Source: Candidatus Zixiibacteriota bacterium
Lineage (GTDB): Bacteria > Zixibacteria > MSB-5A5 > UM-FILTER-46-8
Assembly: GCA_014730345.1 (NCBI GenBank)
Contig: WJIJ01000076.1
Span: 1-37,316 of the forward strand
Direction of reading: 5' to 3'
Length of the DNA: 37,316 nt
The notes below the pieces were generated by a model, which saw nothing but the letters and a program-made list of their open reading frames with translations, searched no databases and had not been told where the DNA came from. The first letter of the stretch is position 1. Every line of letters starts with the position of its first letter. The position numbers and the translations under genes were made by a program. Shown piece by piece: positions 26,753 through 34,922 of this stretch.

Positions 26753-27307
26753 TTAATTCGGTATTGTTAAGTCCTTCCATACTATTATGCGCCAGAGCCC
26801 GTCCCGTTCGCTCTTCTCAAATTTAAACTGCGCCCTGCCCGTAGCCTCCATCTGCAGAAAACCAAAATTACCGGTTATATCCTTCAAGGATAGATGAAAT
26901 ATCACCAGCCTCGCCTCCCACTCCGGGGGATCATCCTCGTCGAGTTCCGATTTATAAATCTGCCATGTATCCAACCTGATCTCATCGAACGCCTCGAACA
27001 ATCCGGTGGTACGGTATACGTCTCCCCCTATTCCATCCCGGGGTACCGTTACCGTCTCTATCTCGCCCTCACGGTCCTGGTCATAATATATAAAGACGAA
27101 CTCCGGTGCAAGCGTATGTTCATAAATATCGATATCACGGTTCTCGTAGGCGAACTTGAAATTCGCCAGCACGCTGTCCGGTTCGGTCTGCTCCGCGATA
27201 GGCTTTATAAGTCCCAGTCCCGCCTCCGGCGGCGAAAATGGATTGGTGCATGAAACCGCCCAAAACGAAATAATGCTGATAAAAACAAACCACCAGAGCT
27301 TTTTCAT
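26753..27307 (-). CDS. NTF2-like lipoprotein, copy 2
   Basis: 184 residues with lipobox AVSC near residue 20, followed by TNPFSPPEAG. The mature part looks like a SnoaL/NTF2-type cone: a helical start DSVLANFKFAYENRDIDIYE, then strands FVFIYYDQ, WEARLVIFHLSL and RAQFKFEKSERDGLWRIIVW. Family members bind small ligands or act as scaffolds; nothing here tells which. It resembles the preceding gene in the -C-x-NPFS- start, the layout and the YENRDI/YNERNI motif, so the pair probably arose by duplication. It starts 2 bp after the stop of that gene. The domain call is by pattern only. Confidence 0.82.
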   Translation of the reverse strand: MKKLWWFVFISIISFWAVSCTNPFSPPEAGLGLIKPIAEQTEPDSVLANFKFAYENRDIDIYEHTLAPEFVFIYYDQDREGEIETVTVPRDGIGGDVYRTTGLFEAFDEIRLDTWQIYKSELDEDDPPEWEARLVIFHLSLKDITGNFGFLQMEATGRAQFKFEKSERDGLWRIIVWKDLTIPN

Positions 27308-27309
27308 CT

Positions 27310-27930
27310 CTACCTGAACTGCACCTTAAAATCCGCCCAGCTGATCGAACCCGATTCCCGCGGATCCGGACGGTCAATCCACAAATCTATCGCCCATCCC
27401 TCGATACTCGAGCGCGACATATAAAACATCGCCTCCCCAACAGCTATCGTGGTATCTACCGTACTCTCTCCATTTGTTACAAACGACAGCGTATATTCAC
27501 GTATAAGCATCGCCGTGGAATCATCCTCTTCATCGAACTCGTTGGATGACAGGTCAATCATCAAACTCAAATACGACGAATCCGAACCCTGGGGAAATGA
27601 CTGAAAAATCCTGCGGGTTACCGATTCCTCCACATTCACGTCCCAGTCGTAGAATAATGAGCCGTCGCCGTTCTGCTCCGCTTCAACGGAATCCTCGTAT
27701 GCCGAAAAAGCGAAACTGTCCGATAAACACCGGCGGTAATTGCTTATATTACGCTCATTATAAGCCGCCAGCAGATTTGCCACCACTATCCTCGGCTCGG
27801 TGGGAACCTCCCAGGTACCGGATGTCCCGATGGGCGGTTCGCTCTCACGGGTCGAGAACGGATTTTTACAACCCGCGGCAAATATCAAAATCAATAATAC
27901 TATACTTGTTTTACATAAAATTTTGTTCAT
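27310..27930 (-). CDS. NTF2-like lipoprotein, copy 1
   Basis: 206 residues. The signal peptide ends in the lipobox FAAGC (Cys about residue 21), followed by KNPFSTRESEPPIG. The mature region begins with a helix (EPRIVVANLLAAYNERNISN) and CLSDSFAFSAYED, then carries long strands such as AMLIREYTLSF and TIAVGEAMFYMSR, and ends with GWAIDLWIDRPDP. This is the layout of SnoaL/NTF2-like proteins, as in the next gene. An acidic middle loop (SSNEFDEEDDS) is not shared. It starts 14 bp after the barrel gene. No function can be assigned; the pair may serve the neighbouring outer-membrane barrel. Confidence 0.82.
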   Translation of the reverse strand: MNKILCKTSIVLLILIFAAGCKNPFSTRESEPPIGTSGTWEVPTEPRIVVANLLAAYNERNISNYRRCLSDSFAFSAYEDSVEAEQNGDGSLFYDWDVNVEESVTRRIFQSFPQGSDSSYLSLMIDLSSNEFDEEDDSTAMLIREYTLSFVTNGESTVDTTIAVGEAMFYMSRSSIEGWAIDLWIDRPDPRESGSISWADFKVQFR

Positions 27931-27944
27931 ACATCACCAATATA

Positions 27945-29825
27945 TCAAAAAGACCGGCTCAATGAAACCGTAAACTTATCATCACGTATGTGACCCCGCC
28001 TCCAACCATCTATTATACGTCTTGAAGCCGCAAAAGTAAACCTTTCCAGCTCGGAAAATATATACTCAAATTGTAAACTTATTATCCGCTGATCCTGCCG
28101 GTCCTTCATTACCCGCGCCTTCTCGATCGGAGCTTCATCGTCTGTCGGGTCGGTTTCCTCGGTATGCTCCCACTCACGCTTGTAATCGAAACTGTAACCG
28201 GGAAGTACACGGAACCTCCCGAAGAACAGGTAATCAAAGGTGATATTCCCGAAATGAGTACGCCGGTCCCAGCTTGTCAGTTGCTGCCACTGCTCATCCC
28301 AGACCAACTGCCCGTAATCCTCGTAACGGTATCCGTATTCTATATCCATAATTAAATTTTCCGAGAATCTATATTCCATCCTGCTCCGTGAATCACCCCG
28401 CCGGAAGATACGGTTGCGCGAATTCAATAACCTTTTTTCATAATCGTATGTTATATAATTCGCCTGTATCTCGAAATTCTGGTAAACGGATAGTTTCTCC
28501 GATACCGACCATACTATTCCCGGAGCAAGCAAATATGTATAATTGCTGTTGTTATCCGCCGAGCTTAATCTGCTCAAATATATCTGGTCGAAACTCCTGT
28601 AACCGAAACGGACATTCGAACGCAGGTATTTGCTCCATATCCGGCTGTAGGTAAGATTGAAAATTTCGCTGGATACATCACGGTCTGCTATTAATGCGAA
28701 CTCATCAGGATGATAAAACGAACGCACTCCCACCGATGCGTCCGCGCTCAATGAATCCCGGTCGGTTATATCAAATGTTAATATACAGCCCAGCTCCCCG
28801 TAAGACGACTCCTGGTCCCGCTCATCAAGCCCGAAATCTTCATCATAACCGCTGAAACGATAATGAACCGTAATTTCCGGCGTTCGGTCCGCGATATGGA
28901 ATTTCCTGCCTGCGCTGACCACCAAATTATGCGAGAAACGGGAGTTATCCCTGTCCTTCAAACGCGAAAGCTCCGATGAATCGGCTTCCTCCGACGTATA
29001 GCGATACTCATTGAAATCGATAGCGGCTTCGATCCTCGTTTGTACTCCCAGGGGAATTCCCTTAATTAATATACTCTCCAACGCCCGTTCGTGCTTCACC
29101 TGTGAGTTTGTTCCTTCAAGCGAATACGCCGAAGCATAGTATTTCCGCTTCCCCCGGAAATCAACATACTTGACCAAAAAGCTGTCTCCACCGGCAAAAC
29201 TCTTTGAATACTCTCCCGTAAAAGTGAACTCATTGGAAGGTATCGTCCGGAAAATATTCTCCTCTATACTGAACTCCGCGTTCAACCTGTCCCTTCCAAA
29301 AACACGGCTGTCCACCATCGCGTTCCAGAACATCTTCGCGCCCCTGTCCAACCGTTTCCCGAGCTCTTCATCCCGCGAAGTTATCATCCCGCCCAAACGG
29401 TAATTGAACTTCAACCAGCGGGTAAGCCTGTAAACGGCCCCGCCGGTAATCTCCGAATCCTGCAATCTTCTCTGCCCCAATGAATTATAACTTTGATAGA
29501 TGTCGAAATTCACGCCAACTCGCGGCGAAAACTGGTATGTCAGCCTGCTGTTTATCTCACGGTCCTCCTGCCACTGATCCGCCCCCGATGCTATCAGCGA
29601 TTCCTTAATCAGCGTTGAACGAAGCCTGCCGTCGATAAGTACCCGGAACCTATCCGATGGCTTATAATTATACAACAGCGAGCTCTCCCACCTGTAGGTC
29701 TGGTTATCCTGGTTAAAAAGCGTTCTGAATGTTGAACCTTCCGCCTCCGTTAAGATTGCCATACACAACAATATAACTACAACTCCAAAACGGATAACTC
29801 CTGCCGTATTCGATGAAGGGCTCAT
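27945..29825 (-). CDS. Outer-membrane beta-barrel protein of unknown function
   Basis: 626 residues with a signal peptide (VVVILLCMAILTEAEGS). The rest is a series of alternating amphipathic strands with aromatic girdles, such as YRWESSLLYNYKPSDRFRVL, WLKFNYRLGGMI, RSNVRFGYRSF and LIMDIEYGYRYEDYG. It ends in FTVSLSRSF, the C-terminal aromatic residue expected of a Bam substrate. Strand spacing suggests more than 20 strands, but I did not model them. No plug, TonB box or OmpA domain is evident. The start forms an ATGA overlap with the rsmA stop and the gene is followed by the two lipoprotein genes, so the three may form one outer-membrane assembly. Confidence 0.87.
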   Translation of the reverse strand: MSPSSNTAGVIRFGVVVILLCMAILTEAEGSTFRTLFNQDNQTYRWESSLLYNYKPSDRFRVLIDGRLRSTLIKESLIASGADQWQEDREINSRLTYQFSPRVGVNFDIYQSYNSLGQRRLQDSEITGGAVYRLTRWLKFNYRLGGMITSRDEELGKRLDRGAKMFWNAMVDSRVFGRDRLNAEFSIEENIFRTIPSNEFTFTGEYSKSFAGGDSFLVKYVDFRGKRKYYASAYSLEGTNSQVKHERALESILIKGIPLGVQTRIEAAIDFNEYRYTSEEADSSELSRLKDRDNSRFSHNLVVSAGRKFHIADRTPEITVHYRFSGYDEDFGLDERDQESSYGELGCILTFDITDRDSLSADASVGVRSFYHPDEFALIADRDVSSEIFNLTYSRIWSKYLRSNVRFGYRSFDQIYLSRLSSADNNSNYTYLLAPGIVWSVSEKLSVYQNFEIQANYITYDYEKRLLNSRNRIFRRGDSRSRMEYRFSENLIMDIEYGYRYEDYGQLVWDEQWQQLTSWDRRTHFGNITFDYLFFGRFRVLPGYSFDYKREWEHTEETDPTDDEAPIEKARVMKDRQDQRIISLQFEYIFSELERFTFAASRRIIDGWRRGHIRDDKFTVSLSRSF

Positions 29826-30610
29826 ATCTTTGTCTTAACTATCCTGTACATATCCACTAACTCGCGTGCCGAAAACTCCCCGGGCCTTTTATCTATGTCA
29901 AACCCCTCCTGTTCTAATATATCGGAAATCTCCTCAACTTCCAAACCCTCAATACCTTTCAAGTTATTGCGTATCTTTTTCCTCCTCTGGGAGAATACTA
30001 CCTTGATAAAATCGATAAATCCTTCGCGTCCCTCCATTTCTATCAAAGACTCCGAACGCCTGCTTAATCTAATTACCCCCGAGTCTACTTTGGGCCGGGG
30101 ATTAAAACTTCCCGCACCCACCGTAAAAAGATACTCCGGATGAAAATCTATCGCGCTAACTATACTCAGGACTCCATATTCCTTGCTACCCTCCCCCCGG
30201 CATATCCTGCGGGCTACCTCTTTCTGCACCATTAACACTACCACCGGAAAAAACATGCACTTATCCGATATCCAGCGCATTAAAAGGCCGGATATATGAT
30301 ATGGTATATTACCGCACAGGTAAACCGCGCCCCCACTATTCAAACTCGCCGGATCGATCTTCAATATATCATTATTGATAACATCAGCCTTGCCCGAAAA
30401 TTCAATACTCAAACGCCCGGCGAGTCCTCTATCTATCTCCACCACCTTTACATTATCATACAACTCCGTCAATGCTTCCGTGAGCCTGCCCCGGCCGCCG
30501 CCGATTTCCACCACCATAGATCCCGGAGGAACATCTCCCAGCGATTTAGCGATTCTTTCTGCAATCCTTTTATTGGTTAGAAAATATTGGGAAAGGGATT
30601 TACGGCTCAT
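29822..30610 (-). CDS. rsmA: 16S rRNA dimethyladenosine methyltransferase RsmA (KsgA)
   Basis: 262 residues. The enzyme dimethylates two adjacent adenines near the 3' end of 16S rRNA with S-adenosylmethionine, a late check in small-subunit assembly. Visible motifs: SLSQYFLTNKRIAERIAKSL at the N-terminus, SAM motif I VVEIGGGRGRLTEAL, the acidic VVEIDRGLAG, motif IV GNIPYHIS, and the substrate-side GAGSFNPRPKVDSGVIRL. The C-terminal helical domain ends in FSARELVDMYRIVK. Length is normal. GGAGG lies 4 nt before the ATG. The gene is 13 bp after the TatD-radical SAM gene and overlaps the barrel gene by ATGA. Confidence 0.96.
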   Translation of the reverse strand: MSRKSLSQYFLTNKRIAERIAKSLGDVPPGSMVVEIGGGRGRLTEALTELYDNVKVVEIDRGLAGRLSIEFSGKADVINNDILKIDPASLNSGGAVYLCGNIPYHISGLLMRWISDKCMFFPVVVLMVQKEVARRICRGEGSKEYGVLSIVSAIDFHPEYLFTVGAGSFNPRPKVDSGVIRLSRRSESLIEMEGREGFIDFIKVVFSQRRKKIRNNLKGIEGLEVEEISDILEQEGFDIDKRPGEFSARELVDMYRIVKTKI

Positions 30611-30623
30611 GGGGCCTCCAGTC

Positions 30624-31991
30624 TCACCCCTTGTTATATTCCCTGATACGCAGTTTCGCGCCTATCCCGTCCGCTATACGCTGACATTCATCCAACTCAG
30701 CTTTGGGGATATCCACAACCGATAGCGTAACCTCCGGTATCCGCCCCACGCATTCCCGGGCGAAATCCAAAAGCGCGTCAAACGCCCTTTCGGGGTCCGC
30801 CGGTTTGCATATCTTGTTGTAACGCTCCTTGTTGGACGCGTTCAAACTTATCGAAACCGAATCAAGAACCCCGGCTATATCCGGCGCTATATTCCGCCCG
30901 TTGATAAGGCTTCCCTGACCATTGGTGTTCAACCTTAATCGCGTACCCCTCTTTTTCAATTCCCGGGCAACTTCCAGCAGTGTATCCAGACGGTATGTCG
31001 GCTCTCCGTACCCGCAAAAAACAACCTCGTCATAACCGCCGGTATCTCCGGCCTCCTTAATTATCTCCTCGGTTGTCGGCTCATAATTCAACCTCAGGTT
31101 GTAACCGCGTATCTTGTAATCGGTCTTCCGCGAGCAGAAAAAGCAGTTGTTACTGCACTCATTGGTGATATTCAAATAAAGCGAGTTGCGGATTACATAC
31201 GCTATCCTGCCGGAGTCCTCCTGCGCTATCCCGAAAAGCCTCCTCGCGTTGTTATCGGTAATACGCCCTATCTCCTCCGGACTCAATGGCGCGAATATCT
31301 CCGCGAGTTTTTCGGCAACATAACGGACATAGACCGGCTTGTTCATCTTTCCCCGGTACGGCGCCGGCGCCAAAAACGGGCAGTCGGTCTCCACCAGTAT
31401 ATTCTCTATCCCCGCGTACTCCGCCATCACCGGCGCACGGGATTTCTTGAATGTGATCGTACCGTTAAATGAAAATACGAACCCGAGCTTCTTGCCCGCG
31501 TCGATATGTTTTTCCTCTCCCGCGAAACAATGAAGCACTCCGCCGACCTCCTCCGCTCCGTTATACGCCAGCACATCTATCGCTTCCTCGTACGCTTCCC
31601 GGACATGCACCACCAGCGGCAAATTCAGCTTCCGCGCCAACCGAATCTGTTTTTCGAATGCCTCGTACTGCGCCTTCTTCGGGCTTAAATTCCGGTAAAA
31701 ATCCAGCCCGATCTCCCCGATAGCCACTACCCTCTCCGATGATGCCATCTCCTCCAGCTTCACCAAACCCTCCGAGGTCAGCTTCGAAGCGTCGTGCGGA
31801 TGAAATCCAACCGTTGCCCATATACTCTCATACCGGTTGGCGAGCTCCACCGATTTGCGCGATGATGCCATATCAACGCCTATATTTACTATCCCCGTCA
31901 GCCCGTTATCGAATGATTCCTTTATAATATCATTACGGATACCGTCGTATTGCGAGAAATCGAGATGAGCATGTGAATCAAAAAGGTTCAT
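30624..31991 (-). CDS. TatD-family nuclease fused to a radical SAM domain
   Basis: 455 residues in two parts. Residues 1 to about 258 are a TatD metal-dependent DNase: DSHAHLDF, VGFHPHD, VAIGEIGLDFYR, LVVHVREAYEEA and LVETDCPFLAP carry the metal ligands. From about 265 a radical SAM domain begins: NITNECSNNCFFCSRK holds the CxxxCxxC cluster motif, followed by VVFCGYGEPTYR and LRLNTNGQGSL. It matches the TatD-linked radical SAM group (TIGR04038), here as one polypeptide. TatD acts on DNA 3' ends; the radical SAM substrate is unknown. This is the first gene of the long minus-strand run, with a likely promoter upstream. No frameshift is seen at the junction. Confidence 0.93.
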   Translation of the reverse strand: MNLFDSHAHLDFSQYDGIRNDIIKESFDNGLTGIVNIGVDMASSRKSVELANRYESIWATVGFHPHDASKLTSEGLVKLEEMASSERVVAIGEIGLDFYRNLSPKKAQYEAFEKQIRLARKLNLPLVVHVREAYEEAIDVLAYNGAEEVGGVLHCFAGEEKHIDAGKKLGFVFSFNGTITFKKSRAPVMAEYAGIENILVETDCPFLAPAPYRGKMNKPVYVRYVAEKLAEIFAPLSPEEIGRITDNNARRLFGIAQEDSGRIAYVIRNSLYLNITNECSNNCFFCSRKTDYKIRGYNLRLNYEPTTEEIIKEAGDTGGYDEVVFCGYGEPTYRLDTLLEVARELKKRGTRLRLNTNGQGSLINGRNIAPDIAGVLDSVSISLNASNKERYNKICKPADPERAFDALLDFARECVGRIPEVTLSVVDIPKAELDECQRIADGIGAKLRIREYNKG

Positions 31992-32030
31992 ATTAATCCG
32001 ACTGCTTATGTATCTTTTCTTTAAGCCTCA

Positions 32031-32059
32031 AAGATAAACAATCTATATATCCTTGGCAA
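32031..32059 (-). promoter_or_regulatory. Likely promoter of the minus-strand gene run
   Basis: On the minus strand TTGCCA (32054-32059, 5 of 6) is followed by a 17-bp spacer and TATCTT (32031-32036, 4 of 6), about 40 bp upstream of the TatD-radical SAM start. The 210-bp gap between the divergent genes is clearly AT-rich. Confidence 0.45.
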
Positions 32060-32092
32060 GCTACTTAAAGCTCAACCTCCTTCTTCAAATCC

Positions 32093-32116
32093 AACATATT
32101 TGTAAAAATATATGTT
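32093..32116. repeat. Inverted repeat AACATAT-N10-ATATGTT between divergent genes
   Basis: A 7-bp perfect inverted repeat with a 10-bp spacer lies between the two divergent promoters proposed here. It could be an operator, but the sequence is AT-rich and chance is possible. Confidence 0.3.
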
Positions 32117-32135
32117 TTAATAGCTAAATTTTTAC

Positions 32136-32165
32136 TCGACTTATTCGAAACAATTAACGTATATT
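32136..32165 (+). promoter_or_regulatory. Possible promoter of the S9 peptidase gene
   Basis: TCGACT (32136-32141) is followed by an 18-bp spacer and TATATT (32160-32165, 5 of 6), about 35 bp upstream of the preferred ATG. The -35 box is weak (4 of 6). Confidence 0.35.
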
Positions 32166-32200
32166 ACAGTTAGGGTATAACATCGAAAGTGCGGGATACC

Positions 32201-34138
32201 ATGTTAAAGAAAAATAGAAAAACATTAATACTGTTCTCCATATTTGCTATATCTGCAATTTTAACCTTATCAAATTGTTCCCAACCCGAAAAAAAACTTA
32301 TTCCCCGCGAAGTGCTTTTTGGAAATCCTACTACCCAGAAACCGCTTATCTCACCCGATGGCTCTATGCTCGCCTATCTCGCCCCGGTCAGCGGCGTTAT
32401 GAACGTCTGGGTAAAGGAACTCGGAGCCGAGGAAGCCAAACCCGTTACCTCCGATAAAAACCGGGGAATATATTATTATGCCTGGACCTATGACAGCGAA
32501 AACCTTGTCTACCTCCAGGATATCGGCGGCGATGAAAACTGGCGACTTTATATTGTTAACCTTAAAACCCGGGAAGTGCGTGATTTAACCCCGTATGACA
32601 TGGTTCAGGCGCGGGTTATCGCCATGGAAAAAGAATATCCCGCCAAATGCCTTGTGGGCTTAAACAAGGAAAACCTTCGTTATCACGATGTCTACCTTCT
32701 GGATATGACTACCGGCGAACTCGAACTCGTCGCCAAAAACGACGGCTCCATCACCAGTTGGATTTCCGACCACGACCTTAACATAAGAGCCGCCGTCTCC
32801 GTCAACGAACAGGGCGGCCTTGACTTGATGGTCAAACCTGATGTTAAAGACGATTTCAAAAAGATCCTGACCTGGGATTATGAAAATACCCTTTCCAGCG
32901 GCCCGATTTACTTCGCCGGCGATAACACTAACCTGTATATCCTCGATTCCCGCGATGTCAACGCCAACCGTCTGGCTCTTTTAAATATCAAAACCGGTGA
33001 ATACAAACCCATCGCCGAGGACCCGGTTTACGACATATCCAAAATATGGGTCAATCCCCAAACCTACGAAATCCAGTTGGTCGGCTACCAGAAAGACAGG
33101 CTCGAATGGCAGGCGCTCGATGAATCGGTCGCCGATGATGTAAAAATTATCAAAGCAGTCCACCACGGAGATTTCCATTTTTACAACAGCGACTTAGCTA
33201 ATAATATTTGGCTGTTAGGATTCACCACCGATGACGGCTCCATTCCATATTACCTCTATGACCGCCGGGCCAAGAAGGCAACTTTCCTTTTCTACCACCG
33301 CCCCGAACTAAACGATTATAAACTTGCTTCCATGGAACCGATTTCCTATGAAGCGCGGGATGGATTGACCATCCATGGGTATATAACTTTCCCGCCGGAC
33401 ACCACCCGTAAAGACCTGCCCATGGTGCTCAACGTTCACGGCGGACCTTACTACCGGGATACCTGGGGATATGACCCCGAAGCCCAATGGCTGGCTAACC
33501 GCGGATATATCTGCCTGCAGATTAATTACCGGGGCTCCACAGGTTACGGCAAAGAGTTCCTCAATGCCGGCAACCGCGAATGGGGCGGCAAAATGCACAA
33601 TGACCTCATCGATGGCGTAAATTGGGCAATAGATAAAGGCTATGCCGATCCCGAAAAAGTCGCCATCTACGGACAGTCCTTCGGCGGTTACTCCGCGCTG
33701 GTAGGGGCTACCTTTACCCCCGATGTCTTCAAATGCGCCATCAGCGTGGTCGGAATCAGCAACCTGGTTACATGGATCAAAACCATGCCCCCATACTGGT
33801 CCGCCGCCAAGAAAATGATGTATAAGCGGATCGGCAATCCCGAAACCGACCTCGAATTTCTAAAATCCCGCTCCCCCCTGTTTAAAATCGATAACATTAA
33901 GCACCCGATTCTCATCGCCCACGGCAAAAACGACGCCCGTGTGAAAGAATCCGAATCCGAACAGTTCGTGAAAGCCATGCGTAAAAAGGGAATCCAGTAT
34001 GAATATCTCGTCTTCGAAGATGAGGGCCACGGATTCACCAAACCGGAAAACAAACTGAAATTCTACGCCCATGCCGAACGTTTCCTCGCCGAACACCTCG
34101 GGGGCAAATTCGAACCCTATAACCAGGATGAAAAATAG
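32201..34138 (+). CDS. S9 family (prolyl oligopeptidase-type) peptidase lipoprotein
   Basis: 645 residues from ATG 32201; the track start is a GTG four codons earlier and gives a worse signal peptide. The lipobox TLSNC shows an exported lipoprotein. An N-terminal beta-propeller (about residues 40-400, PLISPDGSMLAYLAPVSG, YYAWTYDSENLVYLQD) gates a C-terminal alpha/beta-hydrolase. The triad is visible: Ser in YGQSFGGYSA (about 493), Asp in HGKNDARV (about 576), and His in DEGHGF (about 609). NVHGGPYYRDTWG forms the oxyanion region. Such enzymes cleave short peptides, often as dipeptidyl or acylaminoacyl peptidases. The gene stands alone on the plus strand, convergent with the Met-rich gene 52 bp away. 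Probably nutritional or peptide scavenging. Confidence 0.95.
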   Translation: MLKKNRKTLILFSIFAISAILTLSNCSQPEKKLIPREVLFGNPTTQKPLISPDGSMLAYLAPVSGVMNVWVKELGAEEAKPVTSDKNRGIYYYAWTYDSENLVYLQDIGGDENWRLYIVNLKTREVRDLTPYDMVQARVIAMEKEYPAKCLVGLNKENLRYHDVYLLDMTTGELELVAKNDGSITSWISDHDLNIRAAVSVNEQGGLDLMVKPDVKDDFKKILTWDYENTLSSGPIYFAGDNTNLYILDSRDVNANRLALLNIKTGEYKPIAEDPVYDISKIWVNPQTYEIQLVGYQKDRLEWQALDESVADDVKIIKAVHHGDFHFYNSDLANNIWLLGFTTDDGSIPYYLYDRRAKKATFLFYHRPELNDYKLASMEPISYEARDGLTIHGYITFPPDTTRKDLPMVLNVHGGPYYRDTWGYDPEAQWLANRGYICLQINYRGSTGYGKEFLNAGNREWGGKMHNDLIDGVNWAIDKGYADPEKVAIYGQSFGGYSALVGATFTPDVFKCAISVVGISNLVTWIKTMPPYWSAAKKMMYKRIGNPETDLEFLKSRSPLFKIDNIKHPILIAHGKNDARVKESESEQFVKAMRKKGIQYEYLVFEDEGHGFTKPENKLKFYAHAERFLAEHLGGKFEPYNQDEK

Positions 34139-34190
34139 TACTTCCATCAGGCGCGGCTTCCCCGCTATTTAAAAATATTTTTGCCCTCCC

Positions 34191-34784
34191 CTATAATTCC
34201 GTATTGATTACTTCCAGCAATTTAGCCTTGTAATTGGCTTTCTGTTCGTCGCTGATTCCTTTGGAACCGTGAGTTGCCAAAATACCCAGTATATGCGTGG
34301 CGTAACTGAGCTTCTCATCATACGGGATATTTTCCATTAGCCGTTTCATGCAACCGGGCATCATCTGTTGCTGGCGCTCGGGAATCGCCACTTTCAAATC
34401 TTCACGCTCGAACATCTTCGACATCATATTCTCTTTTCTATCCACCATCTTCTCGGCGGGCATCTCCCGGAGCATGGTCGACATAAATGGACCCATAATC
34501 CTGGGCATAATCTCCATCATATCGACCTCTTTGCCATGCTCAGCCATAATAGCCTTCACCTCATCGAACATCTTCGGCATCATCGTCAGCATCATCTTGG
34601 GCATTATCTCCAGCATGTTTATCTGCTCCATCATCTTCGGCATCATCTTCAACATCATCTCCTGCTTCTCTTCCTTGCTCATCGTGCCCATCATCTTGTC
34701 CATCATCTTATCCATCATGGCGTCTTTATCTTCTTTGCTCATGCCTCCGAGCATTACGCCCATCATTTTGTCCATCATGCCCAT
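34191..34784 (-). CDS. Methionine-rich cytoplasmic protein of unknown function
   Basis: 197 residues, of which I count 43 Met (about 22%), all in the first roughly 155. The start is built of MMDKMM and MMPKMM-type units (MMDKMMDKMMGTMSKEEKQE, LKMMPKMMEQINMLEIMPKM), all likely amphipathic helix. The last 40 residues are ordinary (DEKLSYATHILGILATHGSK) and may fold separately. No signal peptide or membrane helix is convincing, and there is only one Cys (MMPGCM). Possible roles are soft-metal binding, oxidant scavenging by Met, or partner binding like the Met-bristle of SRP54; none is shown. The strong site GGAGGT lies 6 nt before the ATG, and a good promoter lies upstream, so expression could be high. 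Confidence 0.85.
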   Translation of the reverse strand: MGMMDKMMGVMLGGMSKEDKDAMMDKMMDKMMGTMSKEEKQEMMLKMMPKMMEQINMLEIMPKMMLTMMPKMFDEVKAIMAEHGKEVDMMEIMPRIMGPFMSTMLREMPAEKMVDRKENMMSKMFEREDLKVAIPERQQQMMPGCMKRLMENIPYDEKLSYATHILGILATHGSKGISDEQKANYKAKLLEVINTEL

Positions 34785-34790
34785 TATTTT

Positions 34791-34796
34791 ACCTCC
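34791..34796 (-). promoter_or_regulatory. Strong ribosome binding site of the Met-rich gene
   Basis: GGAGGT is followed by a 6-nt spacer and ATG at 34784. It is the closest match to the anti-Shine-Dalgarno consensus that I noticed among the genes here. Confidence 0.75.
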
Positions 34797-34883
34797 ATCA
34801 GCGTTATAATGCGGTTTGTTTTTATCCAGATTTTTAATTGATTGAATTTATGCGAAGTTTTCCGAAGCTGAATTTAGTGATTG

Positions 34884-34912
34884 AATATAATTTGCTTAAC
34901 TGAAAACGGCAA
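34884..34912 (-). promoter_or_regulatory. Likely promoter of the Met-rich gene
   Basis: On the minus strand TTGCCG (34907-34912, 4 of 6) is followed by a 17-bp spacer and TATATT (34884-34889, 5 of 6), about 100 bp upstream of the start, implying a long AT-rich leader. Confidence 0.45.
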
Positions 34913-34922
34913 ATATTTGTAA

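Noticed and set aside
34139-34190. Bidirectional terminator between the S9 peptidase and Met-rich genes
   Set aside because: Only a 4-bp GC stem (GCGG-CTTCC-CCGC) and an AT palindrome are present, with no proper T run after a stem.
34348-34841. Plus-strand ORFs of 153 and 157 residues, one very rich in His
   Set aside because: They are antisense shadows of the Met-rich gene; reversed ATG codons read CAT (His). They lack a ribosome binding site.
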